From Mesorhizobium sp. WSM4306 (GTDB taxonomy: Bacteria; Pseudomonadota; Alphaproteobacteria; Rhizobiales; Rhizobiaceae): DNA of 64,000 nucleotides. The stretch covers positions 643,021 to 707,020 of the forward strand of contig NZ_VFTC01000001.1 of the NCBI RefSeq assembly GCF_007003975.1, written 5' to 3'. Position 1 is the first letter of the stretch; each line of letters starts with the position of its first letter. Shown piece by piece: positions 36,427 through 44,067 of this stretch. The notes under the pieces are model-generated. The model was given only the letters and a program-made list of their open reading frames with translations, did no database searches and was not told the origin of the DNA. The position numbers were made by a program, and so were the translations under genes.

Positions 36427-36933
36427 CTATTGCCGGCTCAGCACGGCAACGGCGTTGTATGGCTGGCCGTCGGCCTGCCCGACCCAGGTCCAGGACAGGC
36501 TTCCCTTGAAGAACCGGACCGTGATGCCGCCGCCATCGATGCACTTGTCCTGGCCGTAGGTGATGTTCTCCCTGTATTCCGCCGAACTGTCGTCCCGGGA
36601 AATCTGGGTCAGGGATCCTCCACAGCCGAGCGAAGGATAATCGATCGACCCAGCGCCATCGCCAATCGTCATGGCGATCGCCCAGTCGGCGCCGGCAGCC
36701 CCGGCCGGACTTTGATGGCCGCTGCCGGTCCAGACGCCGTTGAGCCCGGTCGCGTTGACCACGCAAGGCACGTTCTGGAAGATCGGCGTCAGTTCGCTGC
36801 CCGTCTTCTCGCAGCGATAGGTCTGGCCGTTCTGGCACAGCTCCTCCCCCTCGCGAGCGCACTGCGCAAAGGCCTCGCCGGTGATGATGACGAGGAAAAT
36901 TGCAAAGATGATGGTCTGAAAACGCCTGCCCAT
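36427..36933 (-). CDS. Secreted cysteine-containing protein of unknown function
   Basis: A 168-residue protein with a clear signal peptide (MGRRFQTIIFAIFLVIITGEAFA, cleaved before Q near 24). The mature part has five to six cysteines (QCAREGEELCQNGQTYRC, PCV, GCGGS, DKCIDGGG), suggesting disulfides in the periplasm. Aromatic-rich C terminus WTWVGQADGQPYN. The family is not recognised. Confidence 0.72.
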   Translation of the reverse strand: MGRRFQTIIFAIFLVIITGEAFAQCAREGEELCQNGQTYRCEKTGSELTPIFQNVPCVVNATGLNGVWTGSGHQSPAGAAGADWAIAMTIGDGAGSIDYPSLGCGGSLTQISRDDSSAEYRENITYGQDKCIDGGGITVRFFKGSLSWTWVGQADGQPYNAVAVLSRQ

Positions 36934-37086
36934 GTTGCCCCTCCCGGCTGGATATTTTCAAGGCAGACCCTAGGGCATATCCAATATCCGACCTAGGACA
37001 AACAGCATCACCCGGGTGGCTCTATGCCTTCTGCCCGGGGTTATTAGCTTGAACCATGCCGCATTGAGCCGAAAGGGCCGGTCGCC

Positions 37087-38049
37087 ATGAACCGAAGCGC
37101 CGCAGCCGGTAGTATTGTGCCACTACCAACTCTGTCAGACCGCCATATCGATCCGCATTCCTATCCCGACGGCATCGCGTTCCTCGACGGTCAGTATCTG
37201 CCGATGTCGCAGGCGAAAATCTCGGTGCTGGACTGGGGCTTTCTGCATTCCGACGCCACCTACGACACCGTGCATGTCTGGAACGGCAGCTTCTTCCGCC
37301 TCGACCTGCATCTCGACCGCTTCTTCGGCGGGCTGGACAAGCTGCGCATGACGATCCCGTTCGATCGCGATGGCGTCAGCGAGATCCTGCACAATTGCGT
37401 GGCGCTCTCGGGCCACCGCGCCGCCTATGTCGAGATGCTGTGCACGCGCGGGGCTTCGCCGACCTTCAGCCGCGATCCGCGCCAGGCGGTCAACCGCTTC
37501 ATGACCTTCGCCGTTCCTTTCGGTTCGGTCGCCAATGCCGAGCAGTTGCGGCGCGGACTGCATGTCGCCATCAGCGACAAGGTGCGCATTCCGCCGCCCT
37601 CGATCGATCCGGCGATCAAGAACTACCACTGGCTTGATCTGGTGCGCGGTCTCTACGATGCCTATGACCGTGGCGCCGAGACGGCGCTCATTCTCGACTT
37701 CAACGGCAATATCGCCGAAGGTCCCGGCTTCAACGTGTTCTGCGTCAAGGCTGGCCAACTGTCGACGCCGGCCATCGGCGTGCTGCCCGGCATCACCCGG
37801 CGCACTGTCTTCGATCTTTGCGCCGAAGCCGGCCTTGCCGCCACCCCGGCCGATGTCAGCGTCGCCGCGCTGAAGGGAGCCGACGAAGTCTTCATCACCT
37901 CCACGGCCGGCGGCATCATGCCGGTGACGGTGATCGACGGCGCTCCTGTCGCCGACGGCAAGATAGGCGCAATCACCAGCCGATTGATGGCGCTCTACTG
38001 GCAAAAGCATGACGACCCGGCCTGGTCGAGCCCGGTGCGCTACCCCTGA
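37087..38049 (+). CDS. Class IV aminotransferase, (R)-amine transaminase-like
   Basis: A fold-type IV PLP enzyme of 320 residues. The pattern HSDATYDTVHVWNGSFFRL, then YVEMLCTRG, the Schiff-base lysine in IDPAIKNYHWLDLVRG (K178 region) and TSTAGGIMPVTVIDGAPV follow the layout of (R)-selective amine:pyruvate transaminases more closely than IlvE or D-amino acid transaminase. A Tyr stands where the fungal enzymes have Phe in the second motif. Natural substrate unknown; branched-chain or D-amino acid activity remains possible. Stands alone, followed by an SDR gene. Confidence 0.82.
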   Translation: MNRSAAAGSIVPLPTLSDRHIDPHSYPDGIAFLDGQYLPMSQAKISVLDWGFLHSDATYDTVHVWNGSFFRLDLHLDRFFGGLDKLRMTIPFDRDGVSEILHNCVALSGHRAAYVEMLCTRGASPTFSRDPRQAVNRFMTFAVPFGSVANAEQLRRGLHVAISDKVRIPPPSIDPAIKNYHWLDLVRGLYDAYDRGAETALILDFNGNIAEGPGFNVFCVKAGQLSTPAIGVLPGITRRTVFDLCAEAGLAATPADVSVAALKGADEVFITSTAGGIMPVTVIDGAPVADGKIGAITSRLMALYWQKHDDPAWSSPVRYP

Positions 38050-38137
38050 CCAGCCGAGCGCCTTGCTCAGCCGGACGGTCGGGGCAAAAAGATTCCTCCT
38101 CGCCTCTGGAAAATCGCGCGATGCGCCGTATATGGCA

Positions 38138-38159
38138 GAAACGGAGAAGCCTCCGTTTC
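38138..38159. repeat. Short hairpin in front of the SDR gene
   Basis: GAAACGGAG and CTCCGTTTC form a perfect 9-bp stem with loop AAGC. No T-run follows, so it could be a weak terminator of the aminotransferase gene or a leader hairpin of the SDR gene. Confidence 0.4.
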
Positions 38160-38200
38160 CATCCCCAATTCACGGCCCGCATGGGCAAGGATTCCACATC

Positions 38201-39043
38201 ATGACATCAAAGGTTTGGTTCATCACCGGATCGTCGAAAGGTTTTGGCCGCGTCTGGGCCGAGGCAGCGCTCGCCCGTGGCGACCGTGTCGCCGCAACTG
38301 CCCGCGATGCCGGCACGCTCGCCGATCTCGTCGCAGAATACGGCGTCAACATCGCCGCGATAAAGCTCGACGTCACCGACAAGAAAGCCGTCGATGCGGC
38401 AATAGCCGAGGCGCACAAGCGCTTTGGCCGGCTCGACGTCGTCATCAACAATGCCGGCTATGGCCATTTCGGCGCCATCGAGGAAGTCAGCGAACAGGAA
38501 GCCCGCGACCAGATCGAGACCAACGTCTTCGGCGCGCTCTGGGTCACCCAGGCGGCGCTGCCGATCATGCGGGCGCAGCGTTCCGGCCACATCATCCAGA
38601 TCTCGTCGATTGGCGGCGTCAACGCCTTTGCCTCGCTCGGCCTCTATCACGCCTCGAAATGGGCGCTCGAAGCCTTCAGCCAGTCGCTCAGCCTGGAAGT
38701 CGCTGAGTTCGGCATTCATGTGACGCTGGTCGAGCCGGGCGGCTTCTCGACCGACTGGTCCGGCGCCTCTGCCAAGACCTCGAAAGCGATCGAGGCCTAT
38801 GCACCCGCCCGCGCCGCCATGGCCGAGCGCCGCAGCCGCGCCGTGGCCGGCGATCCCGACGCCACCGGACCGGCAATGCTCGAAATCGTCGATGCTGCCG
38901 AGCCGCCGCTGCGAGTGTTCTTCGGCGACGGCGGCCTGCCGATGATCAAGCAGGAGTACGCCAACCGCATCGCGCTTTGGGAAAAATGGGACCACGTTTC
39001 CATCGAGGCGCAGGGCGCGAAGAAGAACCGCAAGGCGGCCTGA
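38201..39043 (+). CDS. SDR family NAD(P)-dependent oxidoreductase
   Basis: A 280-residue classical SDR. Cofactor motif ITGSSKGFGRVWAE, DVTD, NNAGYG, catalytic SSIGG and YHASK (YxxxK). The C-terminal extension (MAERRSRAVAGDP onward) is typical of the short-chain reductases close to retinol/ketosteroid dehydrogenase types. ATG 38201 is chosen as it begins the family N terminus; the open frame continues 64 codons upstream. Substrate not readable. Confidence 0.88.
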   Translation: MTSKVWFITGSSKGFGRVWAEAALARGDRVAATARDAGTLADLVAEYGVNIAAIKLDVTDKKAVDAAIAEAHKRFGRLDVVINNAGYGHFGAIEEVSEQEARDQIETNVFGALWVTQAALPIMRAQRSGHIIQISSIGGVNAFASLGLYHASKWALEAFSQSLSLEVAEFGIHVTLVEPGGFSTDWSGASAKTSKAIEAYAPARAAMAERRSRAVAGDPDATGPAMLEIVDAAEPPLRVFFGDGGLPMIKQEYANRIALWEKWDHVSIEAQGAKKNRKAA

Positions 39044-39058
39044 ACACGTCTGTTAAAT

Positions 39059-39088
39059 CCGGCTGCGCCGTCCCGGCGGCGCAGCCGG
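39059..39088. terminator. GC-rich hairpin between convergent genes
   Basis: CCGGCTGCGCCG and CGGCGCAGCCGG form a perfect 12-bp stem with a 6-nt loop, 15 nt after the SDR stop and 16 nt before the MOSC stop. No clear T-run; a bidirectional transcription barrier is inferred. Confidence 0.55.
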
Positions 39089-39104
39089 CTCTCGTATCGC
39101 AGAG

Positions 39105-39743
39105 TTACGGTCGATAAATCCACTGCTCCGGCACGCGCACCGAGATCTCTTCGCCGACCGTGACGTTGCCCGGTTTCTCGACCCAGGCAACCAGGCCGCG
39201 CAGCCGCTTCGCCGCCTTCGGGAAGGCCAGCGCGCCCGTCTCGTGATCGGCCATATCAGCATTCTCGGCGACTGAACGCCCGGCGAGCCGACACGGCCCA
39301 TTCTGCGTATCGACCTTGATCGTCACCCCGCCTTTGAAAAACAGCAGCGTGCCTGACGGCAACATCGAGAGACGCGGCACGCCTTCGATCACCAGGTTGG
39401 CGCCTATCCATTCCGGCTTAATCTCGGCTAGTCCCATCCGCTTAGCGACGACGGCGAGCTCGTCCGCCGCGACAATCGATACCTGTCGCTCGTTACGCAT
39501 TTCGGTGCCGCGCGGATACCAGGGTTCGCGCCCGCCGGAGCGTCGCGTAGCGCCGGCATGAAAGTCGCCTGATATGCCGTCGAAGCCAAGCTGCAATGCT
39601 TCCACCGGGCGAGTCTGAAAATGATCTGATGGCGCGACGTAGAGTGCCGCCACTTTGGCGGCCAGTTTCTTGGCCGGGATGATTTCGACCGGCTTCTCAG
39701 CTTCGGGGAAAAGGTCCAGCGTGGTGTCCTGTCTCTGAATCAT
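39105..39743 (-). CDS. MOSC domain protein
   Basis: A 212-residue MOSC (molybdenum cofactor sulfurase C-terminal) domain protein, a family that binds or carries molybdenum cofactor or sulfur. Seen: GISGDFHAGATRRSG, WYPRGTEMRNERQVSIV, IGANLVIEGVPRLSML and the cysteine-containing NGPCRLAGRSV. ATG 39743 (MIQRQDTT) is chosen; it lies inside the end of the TetR gene, so the two overlap by 47 nt. Co-transcribed with the TetR gene. Specific substrate unknown. Confidence 0.85.
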   Translation of the reverse strand: MIQRQDTTLDLFPEAEKPVEIIPAKKLAAKVAALYVAPSDHFQTRPVEALQLGFDGISGDFHAGATRRSGGREPWYPRGTEMRNERQVSIVAADELAVVAKRMGLAEIKPEWIGANLVIEGVPRLSMLPSGTLLFFKGGVTIKVDTQNGPCRLAGRSVAENADMADHETGALAFPKAAKRLRGLVAWVEKPGNVTVGEEISVRVPEQWIYRP

Positions 39744-40368
39744 GCCGTTGGTTTTGCCTCCCGAACGGCAAGGCCGCAAGAGCGGTTTCGGCCAAAGCCC
39801 GCAGCTCTTCCACCGAAGCGCCGTCCCGCGCCTGGATCGACATGCCGTTCATGGTCCCGGCCAGGTATTTGGCGAAGCCCTCGACGGAAATTCCTTCCGG
39901 CAAGTCACCTTTTGCCTTGCCCTGCGCCAGCCGTCCAGCGATCGCCGCTTCGCTCGCCTTGCGATATGTCTTGAGTTCATCGGCAATGGCTTGCGCCTGC
40001 GGTGAGGTCGCCAGCGCACCGCTGACGAACAGGCAGCCACCGGGCTTGCCGGGCCTGGAATAGGCCTCCGCTGCCCCGAGCAGCAACCGCCGGATGGCCT
40101 CCCCCGTCGACACCGGTGCGCTCAACGCCTCCAGCGCAAAGCCGATCTCTGTCTGGTGGTAGCGCTCAAGCGCCTTGCGGAACAAAGTCTCCTTGTCGGT
40201 GAAGGCATTGTAGATCTGCGGCGGCGTCAGCCCCATCGCCTCGCGCAGCATGGTGAGTGACGTCGCCTCGTAGCCATGCTCCCAGAACAGATGCATCGCC
40301 GCATCCAGTGCCCGGTCGGGGTCGAAGGCACGCGGGCGGCCGCCACGTGACTTTTCCAAATTATCCAT
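39697..40368 (-). CDS. TetR-family transcriptional regulator
   Basis: A 223-residue TetR regulator: helix-turn-helix in ALDAAMHLFWEHGYEATSLTMLREAMGLTPPQIYNAF (about 19-55), and a ligand-binding C-terminal half with GGCLFVSGA. Its last 16 codons overlap the MOSC gene. Direct and inverted copies of ATCGATACGAAAC lie just upstream, so it is probably autoregulated. It may also control the divergent tautomerase gene. Ligand unknown. Confidence 0.88.
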   Translation of the reverse strand: MDNLEKSRGGRPRAFDPDRALDAAMHLFWEHGYEATSLTMLREAMGLTPPQIYNAFTDKETLFRKALERYHQTEIGFALEALSAPVSTGEAIRRLLLGAAEAYSRPGKPGGCLFVSGALATSPQAQAIADELKTYRKASEAAIAGRLAQGKAKGDLPEGISVEGFAKYLAGTMNGMSIQARDGASVEELRALAETALAALPFGRQNQRHDSETGHHAGPFPRS

Positions 40369-40429
40369 ATCGATCGATACGAAACCTGTTGACTCATCCT
40401 ATCCGCGTATCGTAACAATCGATACGAAA
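40369..40429. promoter_or_regulatory. Candidate TetR operators
   Basis: GTATCG-TAACAAT-CGATAC (40407-40425) is an inverted repeat, and ATCGATACGAAAC occurs twice in direct orientation (about 40372-40384 and 40418-40430). All lie between the TetR gene and the divergent tautomerase gene. Confidence 0.5.
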
Positions 40430-40480
40430 CATGGCAAGCAGCAACTGCAGTCCATGCGATCTCCAGGAGAGGATACAAAA

Positions 40481-40903
40481 ATGCCCATCACCGTAACCGC
40501 ACCGCAGGGCGTACTGACCCCGGCCGGAGAGCGCGAGATCCTGCCGCGTCTCAGCGCCGCCCTGATCGAAGCCTCCGGCGCCACCGGGAATGCGTTCTTC
40601 ACCGCGATCGTCGGCGGTACTGTCCACATCCTGCCGCCGCACCACATCTATGCCGGCGGTGCCAATCGGCCTGTCCTCATGGTCGAGTTGAAATTGCCCA
40701 ACATCGGCCTCGGCTCGCTCGAAGCCCGCAGGGACTTCATCGCCGCTGCCGCCAGCATTGTCGCCGATCTCTGCGTGCCCGGTCACAGGCCCGAAAACAC
40801 CTGGATCAACATCGTCAATGCGCCCGACGGCGGCTGGGGCATCGGTGACAGGCAATTTACCGGTGAGGCCCTCATAGCTGCCGCTACTGCGGCGGCGCAG
40901 TGA
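40481..40903 (+). CDS. Tautomerase-superfamily protein
   Basis: A 140-residue protein whose sequence after Met is PITVTAPQG, giving the N-terminal proline that is the catalytic base in 4-oxalocrotonate tautomerase relatives. It has two tautomerase-like repeats (VHILPPHHIYAGGANRP and WINIVNAPDGGWGIGDRQFTG). AGGAGAGG precedes the ATG 40481 with good spacing. Its TGA is followed in the same frame by a VOC domain with no start of its own. Probably controlled by the divergent TetR gene. Substrate unknown. Confidence 0.85.
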   Translation: MPITVTAPQGVLTPAGEREILPRLSAALIEASGATGNAFFTAIVGGTVHILPPHHIYAGGANRPVLMVELKLPNIGLGSLEARRDFIAAAASIVADLCVPGHRPENTWINIVNAPDGGWGIGDRQFTGEALIAAATAAAQ

Positions 40904-41326
40904 TCGGCAAACGGCACCGAGCAGGAACAACCCGATGCGCTCTCCCCTTCGCTGTTCTTCACCACCAATTGCGAACCGGCGCTGGCTTTCTACGAAGCGT
41001 GCGGCCTCGGCCGGGCAACCATCCTGCTGCGCTGGGGCGACAATGGCATGCCGGTGCGAACCGAAGCCATGCGGGGAAAGGTGCTGCATGCGCGGTTCGA
41101 AGGTCCGGGCGTGCTGTTTCATGCCTCCGACAATGACGATGCGGAGCCGATGAAAGGCTCCGCATTGATGCTGGAGTTCGACGACCTCGCTGCAATGCGG
41201 GAACTCTTCGAGCGAATGGCGGGAGGCGGTCGGATCACCGTGCAGATGGCGCGGCAATATTGGGGATCCAGCTTCGGCATGCTGGTCGACGCCTTTGGCG
41301 TGCAGTGGATGTTTTCCGGCCCATGA
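40904..41326 (+). pseudogene. VOC/PhnB-like domain without its own start codon
   Basis: The frame directly behind the tautomerase TGA reads SANGTEQEQPDALSPSLFF, then TTNCEPALAFYEACGLG, ILLRWGDNGMP, VLHARFEGPGVLFHASDND, LMLEFDDLAAM and ends DAFGVQWMFSGP. This is a full-length PhnB/glyoxalase-type VOC domain. No ATG, GTG or TTG lies in frame before its conserved N terminus; the first ATG (41048) would lose a third of the domain. Options are a start-codon loss, a readthrough or recently split fusion with the tautomerase, or an unusual start such as CTG. Confidence 0.6.
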
Positions 41327-41433
41327 GCGCGGATCACGATCTTCTTACCTGAAAGCGGCACCGGTTCCGTATTGCGCCGCATTGCCGCCGTCCTGCGCCG
41401 GCTTCATGGTGAGACAGTCGGTGGAGATCTCCC

Positions 41434-42000
41434 ATGCGTCCCGGTACGGCAATCGCATTGCTCTGGCTGATCTGGGTAGCGTCCTGGTTTCTAGCCGCCT
41501 TTTGGTCCGACCCCGCGCAAAAGCGCGCGGGCATCCAGGCGGAGTTTCGCTATCGCGCTTTGTGGATGATCGGCGCGGTGCTGCTGTTCATTCCCGCGCA
41601 CGGCTATGCAGACCGGCTGCGGTTCTGGTTTCCGACCCTTGCCGAAGCGTGGATCTGCGTCGGGCTCATTACCATTGGCCTGTTATTCGCATGGTGGGCG
41701 CGGCTGCATCTCGGCCGCCTCTGGTCGGCTTCGGTCACGGCGAAGGCCCAGCACCGTGTCATCGACACCGGCCCCTACGGGCTGGTCCGCCATCCGATCT
41801 ACACCGGGCTGCTCTTGGCGATCTTGGCCACCATGGCAGCCAAGGGCACGGTCTGGGGCATCGCCGGCGCGGTCTTTCTCACCATCGGCATCGTCGTCAA
41901 GGCAAAGCTTGAGGAGCGTTTTCTGCGCGGCGAACTGGGTAGCGCCTATGACGACTATGCCCGCCGGGTGCCGATGCTGGTGCCGTTCACCCCAGCCTGA
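41434..42000 (+). CDS. Isoprenylcysteine carboxyl methyltransferase-family membrane protein
   Basis: A 188-residue integral membrane protein with about five helices and the ICMT/phospholipid methyltransferase signature GPYGLVRHPIYTGLLLA (about 113-129) plus the downstream EERFLRGELG motif that binds SAM. Bacterial members methylate unknown substrates; prenylated proteins are absent from bacteria, so the name is by family only. Its TGA directly abuts the stop of the convergent FabH-like gene. Confidence 0.85.
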   Translation: MRPGTAIALLWLIWVASWFLAAFWSDPAQKRAGIQAEFRYRALWMIGAVLLFIPAHGYADRLRFWFPTLAEAWICVGLITIGLLFAWWARLHLGRLWSASVTAKAQHRVIDTGPYGLVRHPIYTGLLLAILATMAAKGTVWGIAGAVFLTIGIVVKAKLEERFLRGELGSAYDDYARRVPMLVPFTPA

Positions 42001-43122
42001 CTACAGCATTCTGAGCAGCGCGCCACCAATCGAATAGCCGGCGCCGAAGGCGCACAGCACGCCGAAATCGCCGGGCTTCATGTCGGCATGGTTTTCCGAC
42101 AGCGCAATGATGGCGCCGGCGCCGGCGGTGTTGCCGAGCCGCTCCAGCACCATCGGCGCACGGTCGTGGTCGAGTTCATGGCCGAAGGCCAGTTTCAGGA
42201 TCATGGCGTTCATCCGCGCATTGGCCTGATGCAGCCAGAAGCGGCGGACGGCTCGCGGCGTCAGCCCGTGCTCGGCAAGGAATTCGACGATGAATTTGTG
42301 GCCGGCGACGGTGACTTCCTTGAACACCTTGTTGCCGACCTGTTTGATCAGATTGCCCTCGAGGTTGATCATGTAAGGATCGTCCTGGGCGGTGCGGGTG
42401 TGGTAGCCGAGATTGGTGCGGATGTTGTTCGACATCTGCGTCCAGGTGCGCGTGTCCAGCACTTCGAAGCGTCCTGGCCGCTTTTCGCCCTTGGCCAGCC
42501 CCTCGACCACCATCGCCACGGACGCGTCGCCGAAGATGAAATGCGTCTGCCGGTCGCGGAAATTGAGATGACCGGTGATGATCTCCGGCGTGACCACCAG
42601 GACGCGTTTGTGAGCGCCCGTCCGCACCAGATTGACCGCGATGTGCAAGGCGGCCGCGGCGGACGAACAGCCAAGACCCATGTCGAAGCCGGCGCCCTTG
42701 GTGCCCAGCGCCTCCTGCATTTCGATGGCGATCGCCGGATAGGGCCGCTGCTGGTGCGAGGCCGAGCAGATCACCAGGTCAATGTCGGACGGGTTCAGGC
42801 CGGCATGGTCGAGCGCTTTTTTTGCTGCGGCGACACCGAACTCGGCCTGCAGCGACAGCGCATCATCGGGCCGGGCCGGAATGCGCGGCGCCATGCGCGT
42901 CGGATCGAGAATGCCTTCACGCTCGATGACATGCCGGGTCTGGACGCCTGAAGCATGGACGATGAAAGCGCTGTCCGATTTCTGCAGCAGCGTCTCGCCC
43001 GAGACCTCGCGTCGCGCATTCTCAGCGTCGACCCAGGCATTGAAGCTGGCGACCAGTTCTTCATTGGTGATCTTTGCTTCAGGGATTTCAACGCCGATGC
43101 CGCTGATGATGACGCGATGCAT
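42001..43122 (-). CDS. Beta-ketoacyl-ACP synthase III-like enzyme
   Basis: Thiolase-fold condensing enzyme of 373 residues, longer than E. coli FabH (317). The catalytic triad is intact: Cys in GLGCSSAAAALHIA, His in LHQANARMN and Asn in LGNTAGAGA. It contains an extra N-terminal segment (about 30-70) before ASGVQTRHVI. The length and the lack of a fab or plsX neighbour suggest a secondary FabH that takes longer acyl-CoA or serves a special pathway, not the main housekeeping one. ATG 43122 gives the usual start HRVIISGIGVEIP. Confidence 0.85.
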   Translation of the reverse strand: MHRVIISGIGVEIPEAKITNEELVASFNAWVDAENARREVSGETLLQKSDSAFIVHASGVQTRHVIEREGILDPTRMAPRIPARPDDALSLQAEFGVAAAKKALDHAGLNPSDIDLVICSASHQQRPYPAIAIEMQEALGTKGAGFDMGLGCSSAAAALHIAVNLVRTGAHKRVLVVTPEIITGHLNFRDRQTHFIFGDASVAMVVEGLAKGEKRPGRFEVLDTRTWTQMSNNIRTNLGYHTRTAQDDPYMINLEGNLIKQVGNKVFKEVTVAGHKFIVEFLAEHGLTPRAVRRFWLHQANARMNAMILKLAFGHELDHDRAPMVLERLGNTAGAGAIIALSENHADMKPGDFGVLCAFGAGYSIGGALLRML

Positions 43123-43252
43123 ATCCAGTCCGTCCATGCGCAGGCGTTGTCGTTCTCATGTGGGCGACGAAGAGGTTCGGCGCAACCCTTTTCTCGCCCG
43201 GCCGGTTTAACGCCGGCTTAAGCCGTGGGCATTGGCGGCGTTCGCCAGAGTA

Positions 43253-44023
43253 CTAACTGGCCCGCTTGGCGACGATGAAAATACGCGGGAAGCGCAGCAG
43301 CACCTTTCCGTTTGCGGTCTTTGGATAGGCCTTGGCGATCTTGGCCGTGTAGCTATCGAGGAACATCTTGCGCTCGTCGGCGTCCAGCGGATCGAGGAAC
43401 GGCTTCAGCCCCGTCGACTTCACCCACTCGACGATCGCTTCGGCGCCGGCGAGCGGATGATTGTAGGCGGTATGCCAGATGTCGACCCGGTCGGAGAGTG
43501 GCGACAACAGATCATAGTAGAACGATACCGGCGGCAACGGCCCGCGGGCAGCACCCGCCATCTTCACGGCGAACGGCATTTCGGCCGCGGTCTTGCGCAT
43601 CAGCTGATGCGAGGGCTCAAGCAGATTGTCGGGCATCTGGACAGCCAGCGCGCCGCCCGGCGCGAGAAAGCCCATCAGCCGCTGGAAGACAGCCGGATGG
43701 GTCGGCAGCCACTGGAACACCGCATTGGCGAAGATCACGTTGACCGGCTCGGCCGGCTGCCATGTCAACGCATCGGCGAGATCGAAATTGACGCTGGGCA
43801 GCCGCGCCCTCGCCTTTTCGATCATGTCGGGAGAGGTGTCGAAACCGCTGATCTGCGCATCCGGCCAGCGCTCGACCAATAGCTCGGTCGAGTTGCCCGG
43901 GCCGCAGCCTATGTCGACGACCCGGCGCGGGAAGTCGACCGGCACTTGCGCCACGAGATCGCGCGCGGGCCGCGTGCGCTCATCCTCGAATTTCAGATAT
44001 TGGGCGGCGGACCAATCAGCCAT
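43253..44023 (-). CDS. tam: Trans-aconitate 2-methyltransferase
   Basis: Tam methylates trans-aconitate, a spontaneous inhibitor of aconitase, with SAM. The 256-residue protein starts [23 protein letters not shown], shared by the family, with SAM motif [27 protein letters not shown] and [10 protein letters not shown]. Length matches the family. Ends convergent to nothing; 44-nt gap to ettA upstream, so co-transcription with ettA is possible. Confidence 0.92.
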   Translation of the reverse strand: MADWSAAQYLKFEDERTRPARDLVAQVPVDFPRRVVDIGCGPGNSTELLVERWPDAQISGFDTSPDMIEKARARLPSVNFDLADALTWQPAEPVNVIFANAVFQWLPTHPAVFQRLMGFLAPGGALAVQMPDNLLEPSHQLMRKTAAEMPFAVKMAGAARGPLPPVSFYYDLLSPLSDRVDIWHTAYNHPLAGAEAIVEWVKSTGLKPFLDPLDADERKMFLDSYTAKIAKAYPKTANGKVLLRFPRIFIVAKRAS

Positions 44024-44067
44024 TTCAGCTCCTCAAATCTTGAGAATTCGCCGCCCGAATTAATCGC

